Shown: piece after piece, positions 15,355 to 27,355 of the stretch
How the letters are laid out: every line of letters starts with the position of its first letter
Position numbering within the stretch: position 1 is the first letter of the stretch
From: Pteria penguin
Lineage: Eukaryota; Mollusca; Bivalvia; Pterioida; Pteriidae
NCBI GenBank assembly: GCA_035048485.1
Contig: CM068581.1
Location: 59,316,393-59,380,392, forward strand
DNA length: 64,000 nucleotides
Direction of reading: 5' to 3'
Notes under the pieces: generated by a model
What the model saw: only the letters and a program-made list of their open reading frames with translations
Told to the model about the DNA's origin: nothing
Databases searched by the model: none
Translations under genes and position numbers: made by a program

Positions 15355-15612
15355 CAGACACCAGGACAAGGGGACAACATACGCGAACCATCAGGGATTG
15401 GAACAGACTTCCATCAGCAATGACATCAGCATGTTCCTTGGAGGACTACAGGACTGCAATGGGCAACATACCACCTGCCAACTTCAGCTTAGGATGAGGA
15501 CAAAAGATTTTAACTTTTTAACTGTATCATACTGCCCTGAGAGGCTTTCATCTTGACTGCCACATGAAGTATAACGCTCAACTTTTGAGTACACTTCGTA
15601 TTGGAAGAAGAA
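15355..15612 (+). pseudogene. LINE 3' end (reverse transcriptase C-terminal tail plus 3' UTR)
   Basis: In the frame of 15385-15497 the sequence reads RTIRDWNRLPSA and later LEDYRTAMGNIPPANF, ending at TGA. The motif R-T-I-R-x-W-N-x-L-P is the usual last conserved block of non-LTR retrotransposon polyproteins of the Jockey/CR1/L2 type. It is followed by about 110 bp of 3' UTR and an agaagaagatt tail. The upstream reverse transcriptase and endonuclease are absent, as expected for a 5'-truncated copy. A 26-bp tandem duplication (gtggccattccagcacaatc) lies at 15273-15330. The exact LINE clade is not resolved. Confidence 0.6.
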
Positions 15613-15778
15613 GATTGATTGATTGATTGATTGATTTTTGTTTTACGTCACACCACAAATATTTCACGTATATGGTGACGGCATCTGCCTGATGCAGGGC
15701 ATACAAATTTTGACCTTTGCAACGGACCCACCCAAAGCAGTGAGGGATCTTTAACGTTCCATGCATACCATGACACGG
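15613..15778 (-). mobile_element. tRNA-SINE, partial (tail half only)
   Basis: Begins on the plus strand with the (gatt)n tail and continues ttttacgtcacaccacaaat and ggtgacggcatctgcctgat, as in the full SINEs at 20291-20564 and 30625-30896. Similarity ends near tgacac; the tRNA-like head with A and B boxes is missing and replaced by the repeat also seen at 13504-13660. Confidence 0.75.
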
Positions 15779-15904
15779 TTTGTCCTCGCTAAAATAGGCA
15801 AACATTGTACTATTTTTTCACAGGCTGTACTTGGGTGGACGTAAATCTCACCTTTGAACAGGATAACAGTAAGATACTCTTTGATAAGGAGTATCTTATA
15901 AGTT

Positions 15905-16235
15905 ATGGTACCAAGGTAAAGGTCTTGTCATGAGGAGTACGCTTCTGAAATATTAAAGCCCTTTCACTTCCTATTCAAAACTTATGGCATTAACTAATAA
16001 CTAATTTTTCCTAAATTTAGGTCAAACTCCAAAAGTAAGGTCACAAGGTAAAATAGTTTCTGTAATAATAGAAACGTATTCCCACAAGATATGGTATGCA
16101 CATGCGAAATATTAAAGCTCTATCACTTAGCATTCAAGTTATAGTATAAGATTTTATTTTAGATCAGAAGGTCAAAAATTATTATACAAAAAGAGAGGTC
16201 TTCCTACAAGAAATACATATGTGAAATATGACAGT
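15905..16235. repeat. Short degenerate tandem repeat
   Basis: The word gaaatattaaagcyctwtcac occurs near 15948 and 16107, about 159 bp apart, with related flanks, so at least two units of an old array. Confidence 0.5.
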
Positions 16236-16291
16236 GTTCGAGAAATCCCATTACCCGTGGTAAGTGAAACCAGAAGTCTCTGGCGAGACTG

Positions 16292-18896
16292 AAGCTCTAC
16301 TGGTTTCCTCTTATTATCTTTTAAAAGGGTGGGGCAGCAGCGGGGGAATGTGCCCCTCTTTCAAATCAAGGGGGTGGGGGTGGGGGGGGTATGTTCCGCC
16401 CCCTTTAATCTTTAAGATTTTTATATCATCAAGTAGTTAGAATATCAGTTAAAGTGTGGAAACAAAGCAGTAAAACGCTAGTTTTTCTTCTGGTAGCAAA
16501 AGGGGCATGTGCCCCATCCCCTCTTTTTTCAAAACAGGGGATGGGATGAAGTATTTTTGTAACACAACACCCCCCTTTTCGATATTTTCCAATGTCGGTT
16601 CAAGTGTAGAAACAAAGTATGCAAACACTAGTTTTTCTTCCGACTAGCTTAATTTTTTTTGCTAGCCATATATACATTTATATATAAATCATTATCCCAT
16701 TTTTTTTTTCATTGCCCGTCAATGCTTTAGAGAAATGACTTCATACTATTTCAAGAGGAGTTTACGGCACTGTTATATGTTTAATAATGTCTTTTGTCTG
16801 TTTTCTTTCTTGCCAATATCTGGTTGTAAAAGTGTCGTAAAAATTTTTATCACATGGTGCTATATATATATATATATAGGGCCATCATAAAGTTCATGAG
16901 TCAGAGGAAATTCTGGAGATTACTTGACATAGTATAATAAACGCACTGTAGGCTAATGTGTTTATTCTATTTACAAATATACACAATTTATCTTTTTGGT
17001 GGTTTTATTCACACTGTTCCATTCTTATCTAGTGACAATGATTAATTCATAGCAAAGTGTAAGCGCTGAACCGTGGTGCAGATACAAGAGTTACATGCTC
17101 CTTGGTTCAGCATATCTATAACCACGAAGAACATGGTTTATTAAAAAAAAAACAGATTCCCTCCGTACTTTTGGATACTGTGAACATCGTTTACTTGCAA
17201 TATTTTGGTTATTCCTAGTTAAATGAAACTGTAAATGTTGGAGGAAATCACTGGTTGTGACTTTTTTTCCTTCATACATTGCCGTTTCCTTACTATAATT
17301 ATTTCATAAATGATATATTCACGGCCTACTACTGGGCATTAAATAATTTCGGTCAACCATTATTGATAAAAACTTTAAGATATTGCATGCATTTATTTTT
17401 TACTTTGGATATTCGCTTTTTCGTAGTGGCCAAAAGCACAACACCAGCGGTCAACACCGCCCCGCCTAGCCTTTGTGGACAAGAGCGTGGGGTGCTTCCT
17501 TTGACGTCCGCTTTACACTAATAAATGCAGAGGTCAACGACCGTAGTTTCATCCGTTTCTTAGAAGAGGAGAGAAGATATCTGCTGCTAGTTACACAAAC
17601 AAAATATGAATGCATACTTTACACTTCAATGTTTTTCTCCTCTTATTTCTTTTCTAGGACTATGATCTTTTCTCAATAATTTATTCAAAATAGCCGCTGT
17701 TATATAAACATTAGAAGACAACTCGCCCAAATTCAATTCTGACTAGCATACAAACACTGCGATCTTAAGTCAACCATACAGGAAATAATTAAGAGAGGAA
17801 ATTGAAGATAGTTGAAAGATAAAAATACATACATGAAATACAAATGTTGAGGTGTTGCACATATGTCTACAAAGCTATAACCCCCCTTTCAAATTACAGT
17901 ACACTGTAGTGAGAATAACAATTGAGGTCATTTCTGTATGGGTAACTCACGCCCTTTGAGGGGCCCCAGGGGTCCAGACTAGACCAAAAATTGCACATGC
18001 ACAACTAGACCACCCAAACAAGAAGAAACCACAAAGAGGTCTCTGGGATTTATACCCTCAGGGAAAAAGATGGCACAGAATCTTTGGAACACACCCCTTT
18101 GTGGGGGTCCAAAGTGGTCCAGACTGGACCAAAATTGCACATGTACAACTAGACATCCTACCAAACAGGATTAGACTATAATTTAGTCTGTGGGACATAT
18201 ATTGTTAGAGAAGAAGAGGGAACAACATCTTGGGACCACACCCCTTTTGTGGGACCCAGGGGGTCCGAACTGGACCAAAATTGCACATGTACCACTAAAC
18301 CACATACCAAACAAGATGAGAATGTTATTCGGTCCCGGGAACATATACCTTTATAGTAGAAGACATAACACAATTTTGGGACCACACCCTTTGTCGGACC
18401 CCAAGGGGTCCGAACTGGACCAAAATTGCACATGCACAACTAGACTGCCTACCCAGCAAGATCAGACCCTAATTAGCTCTCTGAAACATATACCTTCAGA
18501 GAAGAAGAGGGAACAAAATTTTGGGACCACGCCCCTTTGTTAGGACCCCAAGTGGTCATGTCCGGACCAAAATGGCACATGCATAACTAGACCATCTATT
18601 TAACAAGATGAGACAATAATTAAGTCTCTGAGGCAAATACCTTTAGAGAAGAAGATGGAACAAGATTTTGGAACCACGCCCCTTTGAGGGACCTCAGGAG
18701 GTCCCAACTGGACCAAAATTGCACATGCACAACTAAACCACCAATCGAACAAGATGAAACCATAATTAAGTCTCTGGGACATATACCTTCAGAGAAGAAG
18801 AGGGAACAAATAAATTGTTTACGGACGGACGGCCGGACAACGGACGAAGGACCATCGCATGAGCTCGACTGGTCAAGACCAGTAGAGCTAAAAACG
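16292..18896 (+). mobile_element. Hairpin element B (AGCTCTACTGG family), candidate
   Basis: The 3' end is a hairpin at about 18868-18894 (AGCTCGACTGGTC, loop aa, GACCAGTAGAGCT) followed by aaaaa, preceded by gacggacggccggacaacgg. The word AGCTCTACTGG near 16292-16302 is the exact inverse of CCAGTAGAGCT at the 3' end and may mark the 5' end. The interior has G-rich stretches at 16327-16395 and the 146-bp array at 17940-18830. No transposase. The left border is the weak point; the region between 16.9 and 17.9 kb may be independent. Confidence 0.45.
17940..18830. repeat. Tandem array, six units of about 146 bp
   Basis: The word gcacatg (variant gcacat) recurs at 17993, 18137, 18283, 18428, 18575 and 18721, spacings 144, 146, 145, 147 and 146. 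Units read gggaccacaccccttt, ggggtcc, ctggaccaaaattgcacatg, accaaacaagatgag and cttcagagaagaagagg. The array runs directly into the GGAC-rich spacer and terminal hairpin of element B. Confidence 0.85.
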
Positions 18897-19804
18897 GGTA
18901 GGGTAACTGAAAAGCTTTAAACCTCTTACACAGTGATAAGTAAATTCTGAGTAATACCAATCATATCAATTTTAAACTTTGTTAAAAGAAAGACAATAAA
19001 ATCGCAACCGGAAATAGTGGAACCGAAAGGACTTACAAATATAAATTTTGATATTTAATAATGGTATGTTTCCCATCTTGATCTCGGCAGCCAAGGGGGA
19101 CCCAATATTCGCGAAAACTCACTAGCCCAACTAACAAGGCTACCAAAATTTCCTCTGGCTAGATCTACTAAAATTTGATTTTGACATAGCCTGACTGGCT
19201 TGTAAAAATACCGCTGTTTCAAGATCAATACATGACATAATGCTAGGGGTGAGACAATTAATCACGAATTTGACTCGACTCAATGTTTTCTTTCGATTCC
19301 AAAAACGTTCCATATTTTTGTCTCAATTTCGATTCGCTTCGGCTATAAGATCAACATACAATAATTTAATAGTTTAATCTCTACTGTAAGGTAATAATTT
19401 TATCTTTTTCAATACAGTTTGAAATAAGCAAATGTCTTTAATTTCTTTAACACTTCATTAATGACGGCATATTTATATCAGGCCTATAACGAAAGTATTC
19501 AATACGGTGATATAGCCTATTTGAAACATTTTAATTCTTCTATCTAAGGAAATTCTGAATACAAAAAGAAAACGATCTCTCAAAAATGTAAATGGAACTT
19601 TAAAACTTGAAATCAAAGCATATCATTATAAATTTTCTCTATATGAATCCAAATGATGTCAGATAAATTATCTTTAACGTATCATGTAATGCAAAATGTA
19701 GATCTACTGAATTACTAGTAATCGTGCAAATGAAATCTGGTCTACAAGCTTCTGTTTATTTTTTTGAATACAATACATTAACTATATGTATCTTGATCTT
19801 ATAA
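18897..19804. other. RBBP4 intron, mostly unannotated
   Basis: No gene seen. At 19243-19275 the sequence taggggtgagacaattaatc resembles a hAT-type transposon end, but I found no partner end. Confidence 0.35.
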
Positions 19805-20768
19805 ACAAGAGGCCCGAGTGGGCCTATATCACTCACCTCAATACCTAGATGATCAGTCATGCAGGAAGGAAGAATTCATTTATTTTTGCATTAATGTGAC
19901 TAAGTCAACACAAATGTTGAAAATATATGCCAAATTCTATTTCAGACCAGAATAAAAAACAACACTTTTTGGCACATCCATTCAGGTGATTTTGATATTA
20001 AAAGCATTTGCTTTGTCTCTGCAAGATGTGATTCAGGGCAACAAGTTAGTCATTTTCTTTAGGTGGGGCCTTTTGTTGACTGATTTCAAGGTCTGGGTCA
20101 TGAACAACAGTTGTTTCAAATATTGTCCAGATCTAACTTAAAATTGCTTAATTTCATATGTAGAGTGTTGAGAAACATCTAAAAACTTATTTAGATGTGT
20201 AAAGAAATGGGAAAAAAATTTTTGACCACAGCTGGATTTGAACCGCTACTCTCCATATTTCAATTACCAAGTGGTATATGTACCATTGTGATTGATTGAT
20301 TGATTTATGTTTTACGTTACACCACGAATATTTCATGTATATGGTGACGGCATCTGCCTGATGTGGGGCATACAAATTTTGACCTTTGCAACGGATCCAC
20401 CTGAAGCAGTGAGGGATCTTTAACGTGCCATGCATACCATGACACAGGGCCTCGGTTTTTACTGTCTCATCCGAAAGACAGAACACCGGCATGACCAGAG
20501 CGGGACTCGAACCTTGGCCTCCCGATTAGGAGTCTGACGCGATACCACTAGGCCACGCCGGCTTTGTACCATTGTGACAAAATTCTTTCAAAATTCTTTC
20601 AAAGTAACATTCCTTACCATAATTATGATCACAATAGTCCATAAGAAATCATCATTATCAATTAAGTAGGAAATATAACACTTTTCTGCATTGAAATCAC
20701 CATGTCCCAAACAAATGTCAAAAAAAAGTCTAAAATTGGATTTTGGAAGGGAACCAAAAGGATGGATG
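19805..20768 (+). mobile_element. Hairpin element A, partial copy 3, with SINE insertions
   Basis: acaagaggcccgagtgggcc and the following 480 bp match copies 1 and 2. A full tRNA-SINE is inserted at 20291-20564 with a 13-bp duplication of element sequence. Element A sequence resumes at 20578 and is lost near 20768, where a second SINE sits. The 3' hairpin is absent. Confidence 0.7.
20291..20564 (-). mobile_element. tRNA-derived SINE, full length
   Basis: On the minus strand the head reads agccggcgtggcctagtggt with a perfect pol III A box (tggcctagtgg) and a perfect B box (ggttcgagtcc), then a body with ggcacgttaaagatccctca and gtcaccatatacatgaaata, and a (caat)n tail. Flanked by the perfect 13-bp duplication TGTACCATTGTGA (20279-20291 and 20565-20577). 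Pol III transcription and LINE-driven mobilisation follow from knowledge of SINEs. Confidence 0.9.
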
Positions 20769-20780
20769 TCCGCTGAGTTG

Positions 20781-20909
20781 AGCCGACGATCCGGGTTCGA
20801 TTCCCGGGTTGCGCCACTATGTTTAAGAGGTTGGTAACCTCCTGCTTCCATGTCGCGATATAACTGAAATATTGTTGAAAGCGACGTAAAACACCAATCA
20901 ACCAACCAA
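20781..20909 (+). mobile_element. Second SINE family, 5'-truncated copy
   Basis: 129 bp flanked by the perfect 12-bp duplication TCCGCTGAGTTG (20769-20780 and 20910-20921). It has a perfect B box (ggttcgattcc) but no A box, a body with cgatataactgaaatattgt and gaaagcgacgtaaaac, and a caatcaaccaaccaa tail. The body is unrelated to that of the SINE at 20291. Truncation within the tRNA head is typical of SINE insertion. Confidence 0.8.
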
Positions 20910-20921
20910 TCCGCTGAGTTG

Positions 20922-21754
20922 AAAAAGTTACTGTACTTGTCTTAATGACATTTCTATGAAACTACGTAATGGGCGTGGTAATAAGTTGGATAAGGCGTTT
21001 TGGAGAAAGTTTTTCTACAACTTGAGTATGTTTTGTTTCAAATCAAAACTCATCATATCACTACTGCCGTATCAGAATAATCATCGTATCGTGAGGGAGA
21101 TGTATTCATATCTTGAGGGAGATGTATGGTTTCATTCCTAAAAATGCAGATCAATGCATCGTACTCTTCTGTAGTCAATGATGTGCGTTTTAATACACAA
21201 AATTTACAGATTTCATGCTTTTCTCAGTATTACACATTGTAAGTCTTAAATGTGCCTTTTCACTTTGGGTAAGTACATTTTTACCCTGGGTAAGTGGATT
21301 TCTATTAGTCACTTACTCTTTGGTAAGTGGATTTTTGAAAAATTTCTGGAACACTGTATGAAAGTCCTATCATCTGCATTTACAATGTTATATGCCTCTT
21401 TTATTGAAAGTGGGACAGAATTGATGGAATGACAGAAAGACACACACACACAAAATGCTATATGCCCCCTTGGTCTACAAGACTGAGGGCATAAAAAACT
21501 TTGCCCAAAGTGGGGATTAAACCATGAAATATAACTGGGTAAAAATGACAAAGACAAATTTTTATTCCTTACTATATCATATTCAGAGCAAATCACTTAT
21601 AATGATAATTTCAAACCTTGCCCTAATGCAACAGATTATCAACATATTGGGCAGACACCTAATGTATAAAAGTACTGCATTGCACTTTTGACATTGACCT
21701 TTTGACACAAAAATTATAAGGCGTCATCTACTACACATAACTAACCTACATATG
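20922..21754. repeat. Mixed repeats with a TATGCCC hairpin
   Basis: 21250-21345 repeats the words ctttgggtaagt and taagtggatttt. A hairpin at 21461-21492 (TATGCCCCCTTGGTC ... GACTGAGGGCATA), preceded by acagaaagacacacacacac, resembles the terminal hairpin of element D. From 21660 a unit with agtactgcattgcactt is shared with 24105-24220 (array E). Confidence 0.5.
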
Positions 21755-24067
21755 AAAAAGAGCAATGCCAACATAGCATATTCCCCACCCTTGGCTGTTT
21801 TTGTAACATAAGCATAAAGCACGGACATTCCTTTTAATTTTTCTGTATCAGTGATTTTCAATTATTGAGAATTGAATAGGAACCAGCATATCATCCGAAT
21901 CAGCATATTTTCAGTGATCAACAATCGGCGATAATAATTTCATCACTGTGCATAATAAAAACTTAACCTAGATATCTTCATGATGTATCTTTATACCAAA
22001 CATCAATTCAATATCTTTATCCATTTCGGAGATAATGAGCAAAAACCTGCATATTTTAAGGAATTTTCAATGTCCAATGCGTATAGCTCTGACAAAAATA
22101 ATTGAACCAGATCTAAATTATAACTTATTAACCTGACCTAGATATTCTTAAGATGTATTTGTATACCAAATATAAATTCAATATATCAAGCTGTTCCTGA
22201 GAAAATGAAGAAAACTGCTAATTGCAAGGAGTTTTCAAAGTCCAAAAATTATGGTACCATATTGGCATAACCAAATTTAAAGTCGACCTAAATATAACTA
22301 TAAGAGATAATGTGCAGAAACTGCTAAATTTCCTGAGTCAAAGAGGGATAACTCTCACAAATATTATTGAACCATAACCACATTTCAACTTGACCTAAAT
22401 ATCCTTTAGATGCACCAGTCTATCAAATATAAATCAATGTCTTTATCAGTTCCAAAGATAATGTGCGGAAACTGCTAATTTTAAAAAATTTCCTAAGTCC
22501 TAGGGGGATAACTCTCACAAAAATCACTGAACCATAACCAAATTTCAACTTGACTTAAACATCCTTTAGATGTATCTGTATATCAAATATAAATTCAATA
22601 TCTTTATTGGTTCTAGAGATAATATGCGGAAACTGCTTATTTAAAATAATATCCAGAGTCCAAGGCGGATAACTCTCACAAAATTTAGTGTACCATGACC
22701 AAAGTTCAACTTTACCTAAATATCCTTAAGAGGCATCAGTATATCAAATATAAATTTAAAACCTTAATTATTTCCAGAGATAATGTGCAGAAACTGCTAA
22801 TTTTAAGAAATTTCCTAAGATCAAGGGAAATAACAACAAGAGGCCCAAATTAGCCTATATTGCTCACCTGAGCACAAATTGCTTATTTACAATCAAATGA
22901 CAGCTCATTTCAGTAGAAAATTTTGCTTTTTTTTCTACAAGACTTTCTATAAGGTTTGGTGATATTTTGTGCAGTCATTTTGAAGTGTCCAAAATGTGTC
23001 AACCAATCAGAGCCAATGGCGGCCATCTTGGATTACGAATCGGCACGAAAAACACAAACTTGGTAGAGGACCTCGAGTACTAACTTCCTATGAGATTTGG
23101 TGAAATTCTGTGCAGCGCTTCTGGAGAAGAAGTCGAAGATGTGTCAACCAATCAGAGCCAATGGCAGCCATCTTGGATTACGGATCGGCACGAAAAACAC
23201 GAACTTGGTAGAGGACCTTGAGTATTAACTTCCTATTAGATTTGTTGAAATTCTGTGCAGCGCTTCTGGAGAAGTCCAAAATGTGTCAACCAATCAAAGC
23301 AAATGGCGGCCATCTCGGATAACAGATGGGCACGAAAAACACAATCTTGGTAGAGGACCTCAAGTACTTACTTCCTATGAGGTTTGGTGGAATTCTGTGC
23401 AGCCGTTCTGGAGAAGAAGTCCAAAATGTGTCAACCAATAAGAGCCAATGGCTGCCATCTTGGATTATGGATTGGCACGAAAAAACACAAACTTGGTAGA
23501 GGACCTTGAATACTTACTGTTTTGTTTGTTTTTGTTTGGTGAAATTCTATACAGAGGTGCTGGAGAAGAAGTCCAAAATGTAGAAAAGCTAACGACGGAC
23601 GACGGACGACAGACGACGGACCACAGACAGTGATTGATCACAGTATTCAATTCAATATCTCTATCCCTTCCTGAGATAATGTTCGGAAACTGCTAATTGC
23701 AAGCATTTTCCAAAGTGCATGGGGGCTACCTTTCATAAAAATTATTGAACCATAACCAAATTTAAATGTGACCTAAATATCCTTTAGATGTATAGTATAT
23801 CAAACATAAATTCAACATCTCTATCTGTTCCTGAGATAATGAGCAGAAACCGCTCAAGTTTAAGAGGGATAGCTATGACAAAAATTATTGAACAATAATC
23901 AACCTAGATGTTCTTGAGATGTATCTGTATACCAAATATCAATTCAATATCTTCATTGGTTCTGAAATTGTAAATGGACCGACCAAAAGACTGACACACG
24001 GATGGAAGGAGAGACGGATGGACTGACTGCAGCATAACAATATGCTCCTCCTTCCAAGGGGGGCATA
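21755..24067 (+). mobile_element. Hairpin element D, copy 2, interrupted by another element
   Basis: Tandem units of about 163 bp: ccttta/ttagatgcatc-type words near 22403, 22565 and 22728, with gagataatgtgcggaaactg in each. The array ends in gacacacggatggaagg, gacggatgg and the hairpin 24041-24067 (TATGCTCCTCCTTCC ... GGGGGGCATA). Element E units flank it on both sides, so D was inserted in E. A further element (22836-about 23640) splits D: D text stops at tcaagggaaataac and resumes at attcaattcaatatctctat. Confidence 0.6.
22836..23640 (+). mobile_element. Hairpin element A-related, with 145-bp tandem core
   Basis: 5' end acaagaggcccaaattagcc then tatattgctcacctgagc matches element A for about 38 bp. 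The core is a four-unit tandem repeat: gtgtcaaccaat begins at 22996, 23141, 23283 and 23428 (spacings 145, 142, 145), each with ggccatcttggattac and cacgaaaaacacaaacttgg. A gacggacgacggacgacaga spacer follows. The usual 29-nt 3' hairpin is lacking; only gtgattgatcac is left. Confidence 0.7.
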
Positions 24068-24644
24068 AATATCAGGGTTCTCAAGATATTAGTTGGAAAC
24101 CAGTTGTACACAGTACTGCATTGCACTTGGTGACCTCGACTTTTTGACCCTAAAAATCAATTGGGTCACCTACTACTCATAACCAACCCACATATAAAAG
24201 AAATTCATTTCAAAAGAAGTTCATAAACAAATATTGTAAGAAGTATCAACTAAATTCATCATTCCTAACTCAAATTATCATTTGGACAGACAGGCTTTAC
24301 AGTTTCACCAGCATGGCATTAAAAAACACTTGGAGAAGACTGTAAGTAGTAATACTACTGCAGTCCTATCAAATTTCATTCAAAACCAGTGGTTCTAAAG
24401 ACGCTGAAATTGTAAATAGAGGTCCATAGAGCTACACATTAGGAACCAATTAAGACCACAAGATATAAAGCATAGAAATACAGGTAATTTTTTTTCAAGC
24501 AAGACAAGCCTTTCTGTATTTCCATAAGCTGACATAAATAACTAAACAAATCTACAAGCTCTACAAATTGAACAAAAAGAAAAACACACTGAGATTAAGG
24601 TCATGCAAACTTTCCTCAGAATAAAAACAAATCCAGATACTTAC
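24068..24644. other. RBBP4 intron beside exon
   Basis: Array E unit to about 24230, then unique AT-rich DNA up to the exon donor. No other feature seen. Confidence 0.45.
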
Positions 24645-24695
24645 GTGTGAGTCCCAAGAATGAGTCTGTGCAAGGAGTAATCTTTTCCCTCTGGC
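24645..24695 (-). CDS. RBBP4: RBBP4/RBBP7 histone-binding protein, internal exon (second visible)
   Basis: A 51-bp micro-exon encoding PEGKDYSLHRLILGTH and partial codons at both ends. It fits exactly between VTR of the exon at 39033-39180 and the SEEQNHLL of the exon at 2780-2874 in the RBBP4/Caf1-55 order (vertebrate form [24 protein letters not shown]). The acceptor is a tgcag and the donor gtaagt. Phase: one base in (completing Arg), two bases out (AC of Thr). This stretch is the first strand after the N-terminal helix of the WD40 propeller. The reading frame is too short for ordinary ORF searches; the call rests on family homology plus matching phases. Confidence 0.95.
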
Positions 24696-25384
24696 CTGCA
24701 ATATAATGGATACAAATTACAAACATTTCTTCATCTTCTATCAATATCATACATTTTCTGATTTAGAAACAATTGTGCAAAGTGGGCAATATATAAAACT
24801 CGCATCATTTTTCATATCAGTATACATGTATTATAATCAAATATTTCAACTACCTGAATTGTAAACAAGTATCCAGTGAAATCAGTAAAAATGAAATATC
24901 TTCAGATCGACAGACAAGTCACTGTGAAACGCTGTATGAATGGATCAAATATTACAAGGTTAGACATTAAGGCATGTTCGGCTGACGCTGTCTAGTAGAA
25001 ATCGGCAGTGGACGGGTAAAAATTTCTGTAGATAGCCCAACTGGATGGGTTTAGCATTAAACCTATACATTTTTTTTTTCATTTGAATCCAGACTTCTTG
25101 AAAACTTTCAAAAAGTGTCAGACATTCGATAACTTCGTGAATTCTGATCAATATCATAATAATAGATCTGCATTTAATTTAATAAAATTACCAATTTTCA
25201 CATTCAATTCCATATCAATATGCATAATCGAAGAACATTTCACAAAAAATTTGCAAGACAAAGAAAAAATCTGGTTCGAATACCGTAATTATACCTGTGT
25301 AATGTGCACCTGTGTATACTGAACAACCCCCAAAATTGAGGAAAAAATCAAGGAAAAACCTATTTTCCGAGTCTAATGCGCAGG

Positions 25385-25463
25385 CACCTTCTCGAGACAA
25401 GCATACGTAATGTCTTACTCTTTTAGTACGTAAGATATTACGTACGCTTGTCTCGAAAAGATG
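25385..25463. mobile_element. 79-bp palindromic insertion with 9-bp target duplication
   Basis: Ends CACCTTCTCGAGACAAGC and (inverted) CATCTTTTCGAGACAAGC match at 16 of 18 positions, and the palindrome continues through tacgtaatgtcttac to the centre. It is flanked by the perfect 9-bp direct repeat ATGCGCAGG (25376-25384, 25464-25472). No room for coding sequence. Confidence 0.8.
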
Positions 25464-25926
25464 ATGCGCAGGTAAAAAAATTGATAAACAGTGAGCGGCC
25501 ATTGAGCTAACATTCCTTCTGTGAGTGTACAGTGGCATTGACTCTAGCGTGAACTATCCTTCACATTTACGTTCTTCACACATCAATTAATGAAAACTGG
25601 ACAAAATTCAAGAACATACATATATATTTATACTTCCTTGAAGAAATTCTTCCATTTGGATATACATGTGTATTAGTTAATTAATTATACTGGTACATGT
25701 ACCAAATATAGTAATATGGTTACCGCAAGTTGGTAGGAAATTAATTTAACTTGGTTAAAGTTATAGATATATGCCACTATATATCTACACTGTCATTATA
25801 TTCGAGGTTCTTATCATTTGCTGAATTGGTATTTTTTGTCTGGTTGATGTCTGTGTACAGTGCTTAATGGTTGCTTGACCAGGTATTGTTAGAAGGGGAC
25901 ATCTCAACCCAGCACAGCGGGCATCT

Positions 25927-26165
25927 ACAGTACAGTCCTGGTGGAACTTTGAATGCCCACTGCCACAGTGGGCAGTCCACCTGAAATTTCAGTGGGCATT
26001 AGGAGTCGACATTTACCTGAGCTATCAAGCTGTCCACTTACCTGTATATTAATTCTAACTGACTCTTACATGAATGTCCAGTGTCAAGTGGACATTTTAA
26101 ATGCCCACTCTAAAAATGCCCACTGTGACCAGTGTGCAAATTTAGTTCCACCTGGACTGCACTGT
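25927..26165. mobile_element. MITE-like element with 22-bp inverted ends
   Basis: ACAGTACAGTCCTGGTGGAA at the left is inverted at the right end as TTCCACCTGGACTGCACTGT with two mismatches over the 20 bases. The inside is rich in the word gcccactg and its complement cagtgggc. Target duplication not resolved. The open frame across it is a product of the repeats. Confidence 0.55.
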
Positions 26166-26414
26166 AACTGTAAACGTGAAAGGGACAACAACCATGAATT
26201 TTATGAAACATTTAAGCCTCGTTCAGCATAGCTTATAATTAGATACGTAAAACTCTAGTAAATTCACTTGTTCATAAATCGTCAGAATCATCAAACATAC
26301 GAGAACGAAGGACTGTGAATCCATTTCATGGATGAGGAGTGATTTTAGTAAATGCTGAAATTTTAGTGGTCACATTCAGAATGACATCATGTACAAATAC
26401 TTGTTATATTTTAA

Positions 26415-27355
26415 GGGTTCTCCATCCCTAAGAAAATTCTAGTGAAAAATACATGCTTTTTCAAAAATTCTATTTTTATTTCAGGAACATATATGACACA
26501 AATAAACTGGTGGTGTTAAAACATATCCTATGCATATTTGTTTTTGTTTGAGCAAGAAATCAAACTTATAGAATCTTAACATGCTTAATTCATATTTTCA
26601 TAGTTTTGGAGTCAAAGATATCATTTATTTATTTTAGTTTGCATTGCACAGCCAATTTTATGTAAATCCACAGATTATATACACTTCTTACTTGTAGTAT
26701 AATATCTTTCCTTCATGGTTCAGTATCAATTTTAGAATCCCTTATATATATAATGAGGGAAAAGGCTGTCTTGCATCACTGGTTGCTAAAATTATCCCCA
26801 GTACATATGCATCAAAATGTGATATTTAGAGTGCTGATAATGTAAAGATATGTGCAAATCTCATTTTCTTCATTTATTTTCATTCTACAATACCATATGT
26901 ACTTAATAAACACAAGAAAAATGTATGTATCCAGGTTAGATTTCACTAAAAGTAAGATTTTATTACTTAATACCTATCCCCTATTTTGTCCTCAAATCCT
27001 TGTAAAAACAATGAGGGGGCAGCACTTACAGAGATGAGTTATCTGTGTGGTTCATAATTTTACACTGCACTTTTTCTGCAATATCAGAGTTTTCTTTGAA
27101 CATAAATATTCTTTATATACCATGCTAAATCTAAAAACATAATAAAAGAACACCACCCTCTATGTTTGGCACAAAATTTATGCAAACAACTGGTATGATT
27201 TGGTAAGTTAAAATAAATCAGAAATATGTTTAACATTATTTTGTTACTTCTATAATATATATGCTATTTTTTTGTGAAGACAAATGAACAGTTTTATTTC
27301 CCCTAACCCTCCTTATGACAGAACTTGTATAACCTCATCGAAGGATCGAGAACCC
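26415..27355. mobile_element. TTAA-flanked element, 941 bp
   Basis: Left end GGGTTCTCCATCC and right end GGATCGAGAACCC are inverted with one mismatch, and both are bordered by TTAA (26411-26414 and 27356-27359). TTAA duplication is characteristic of piggyBac-like and Kolobok elements. The interior is AT-rich and non-coding, so this is a non-autonomous copy; the superfamily is inferred from the duplication only. Confidence 0.6.

Noticed and set aside
17940..18830. Regular repeats suggestive of a CRISPR array
   Set aside because: The units are contiguous 146-bp repeats with no short conserved repeat separated by unique spacers, and the genome is eukaryotic.
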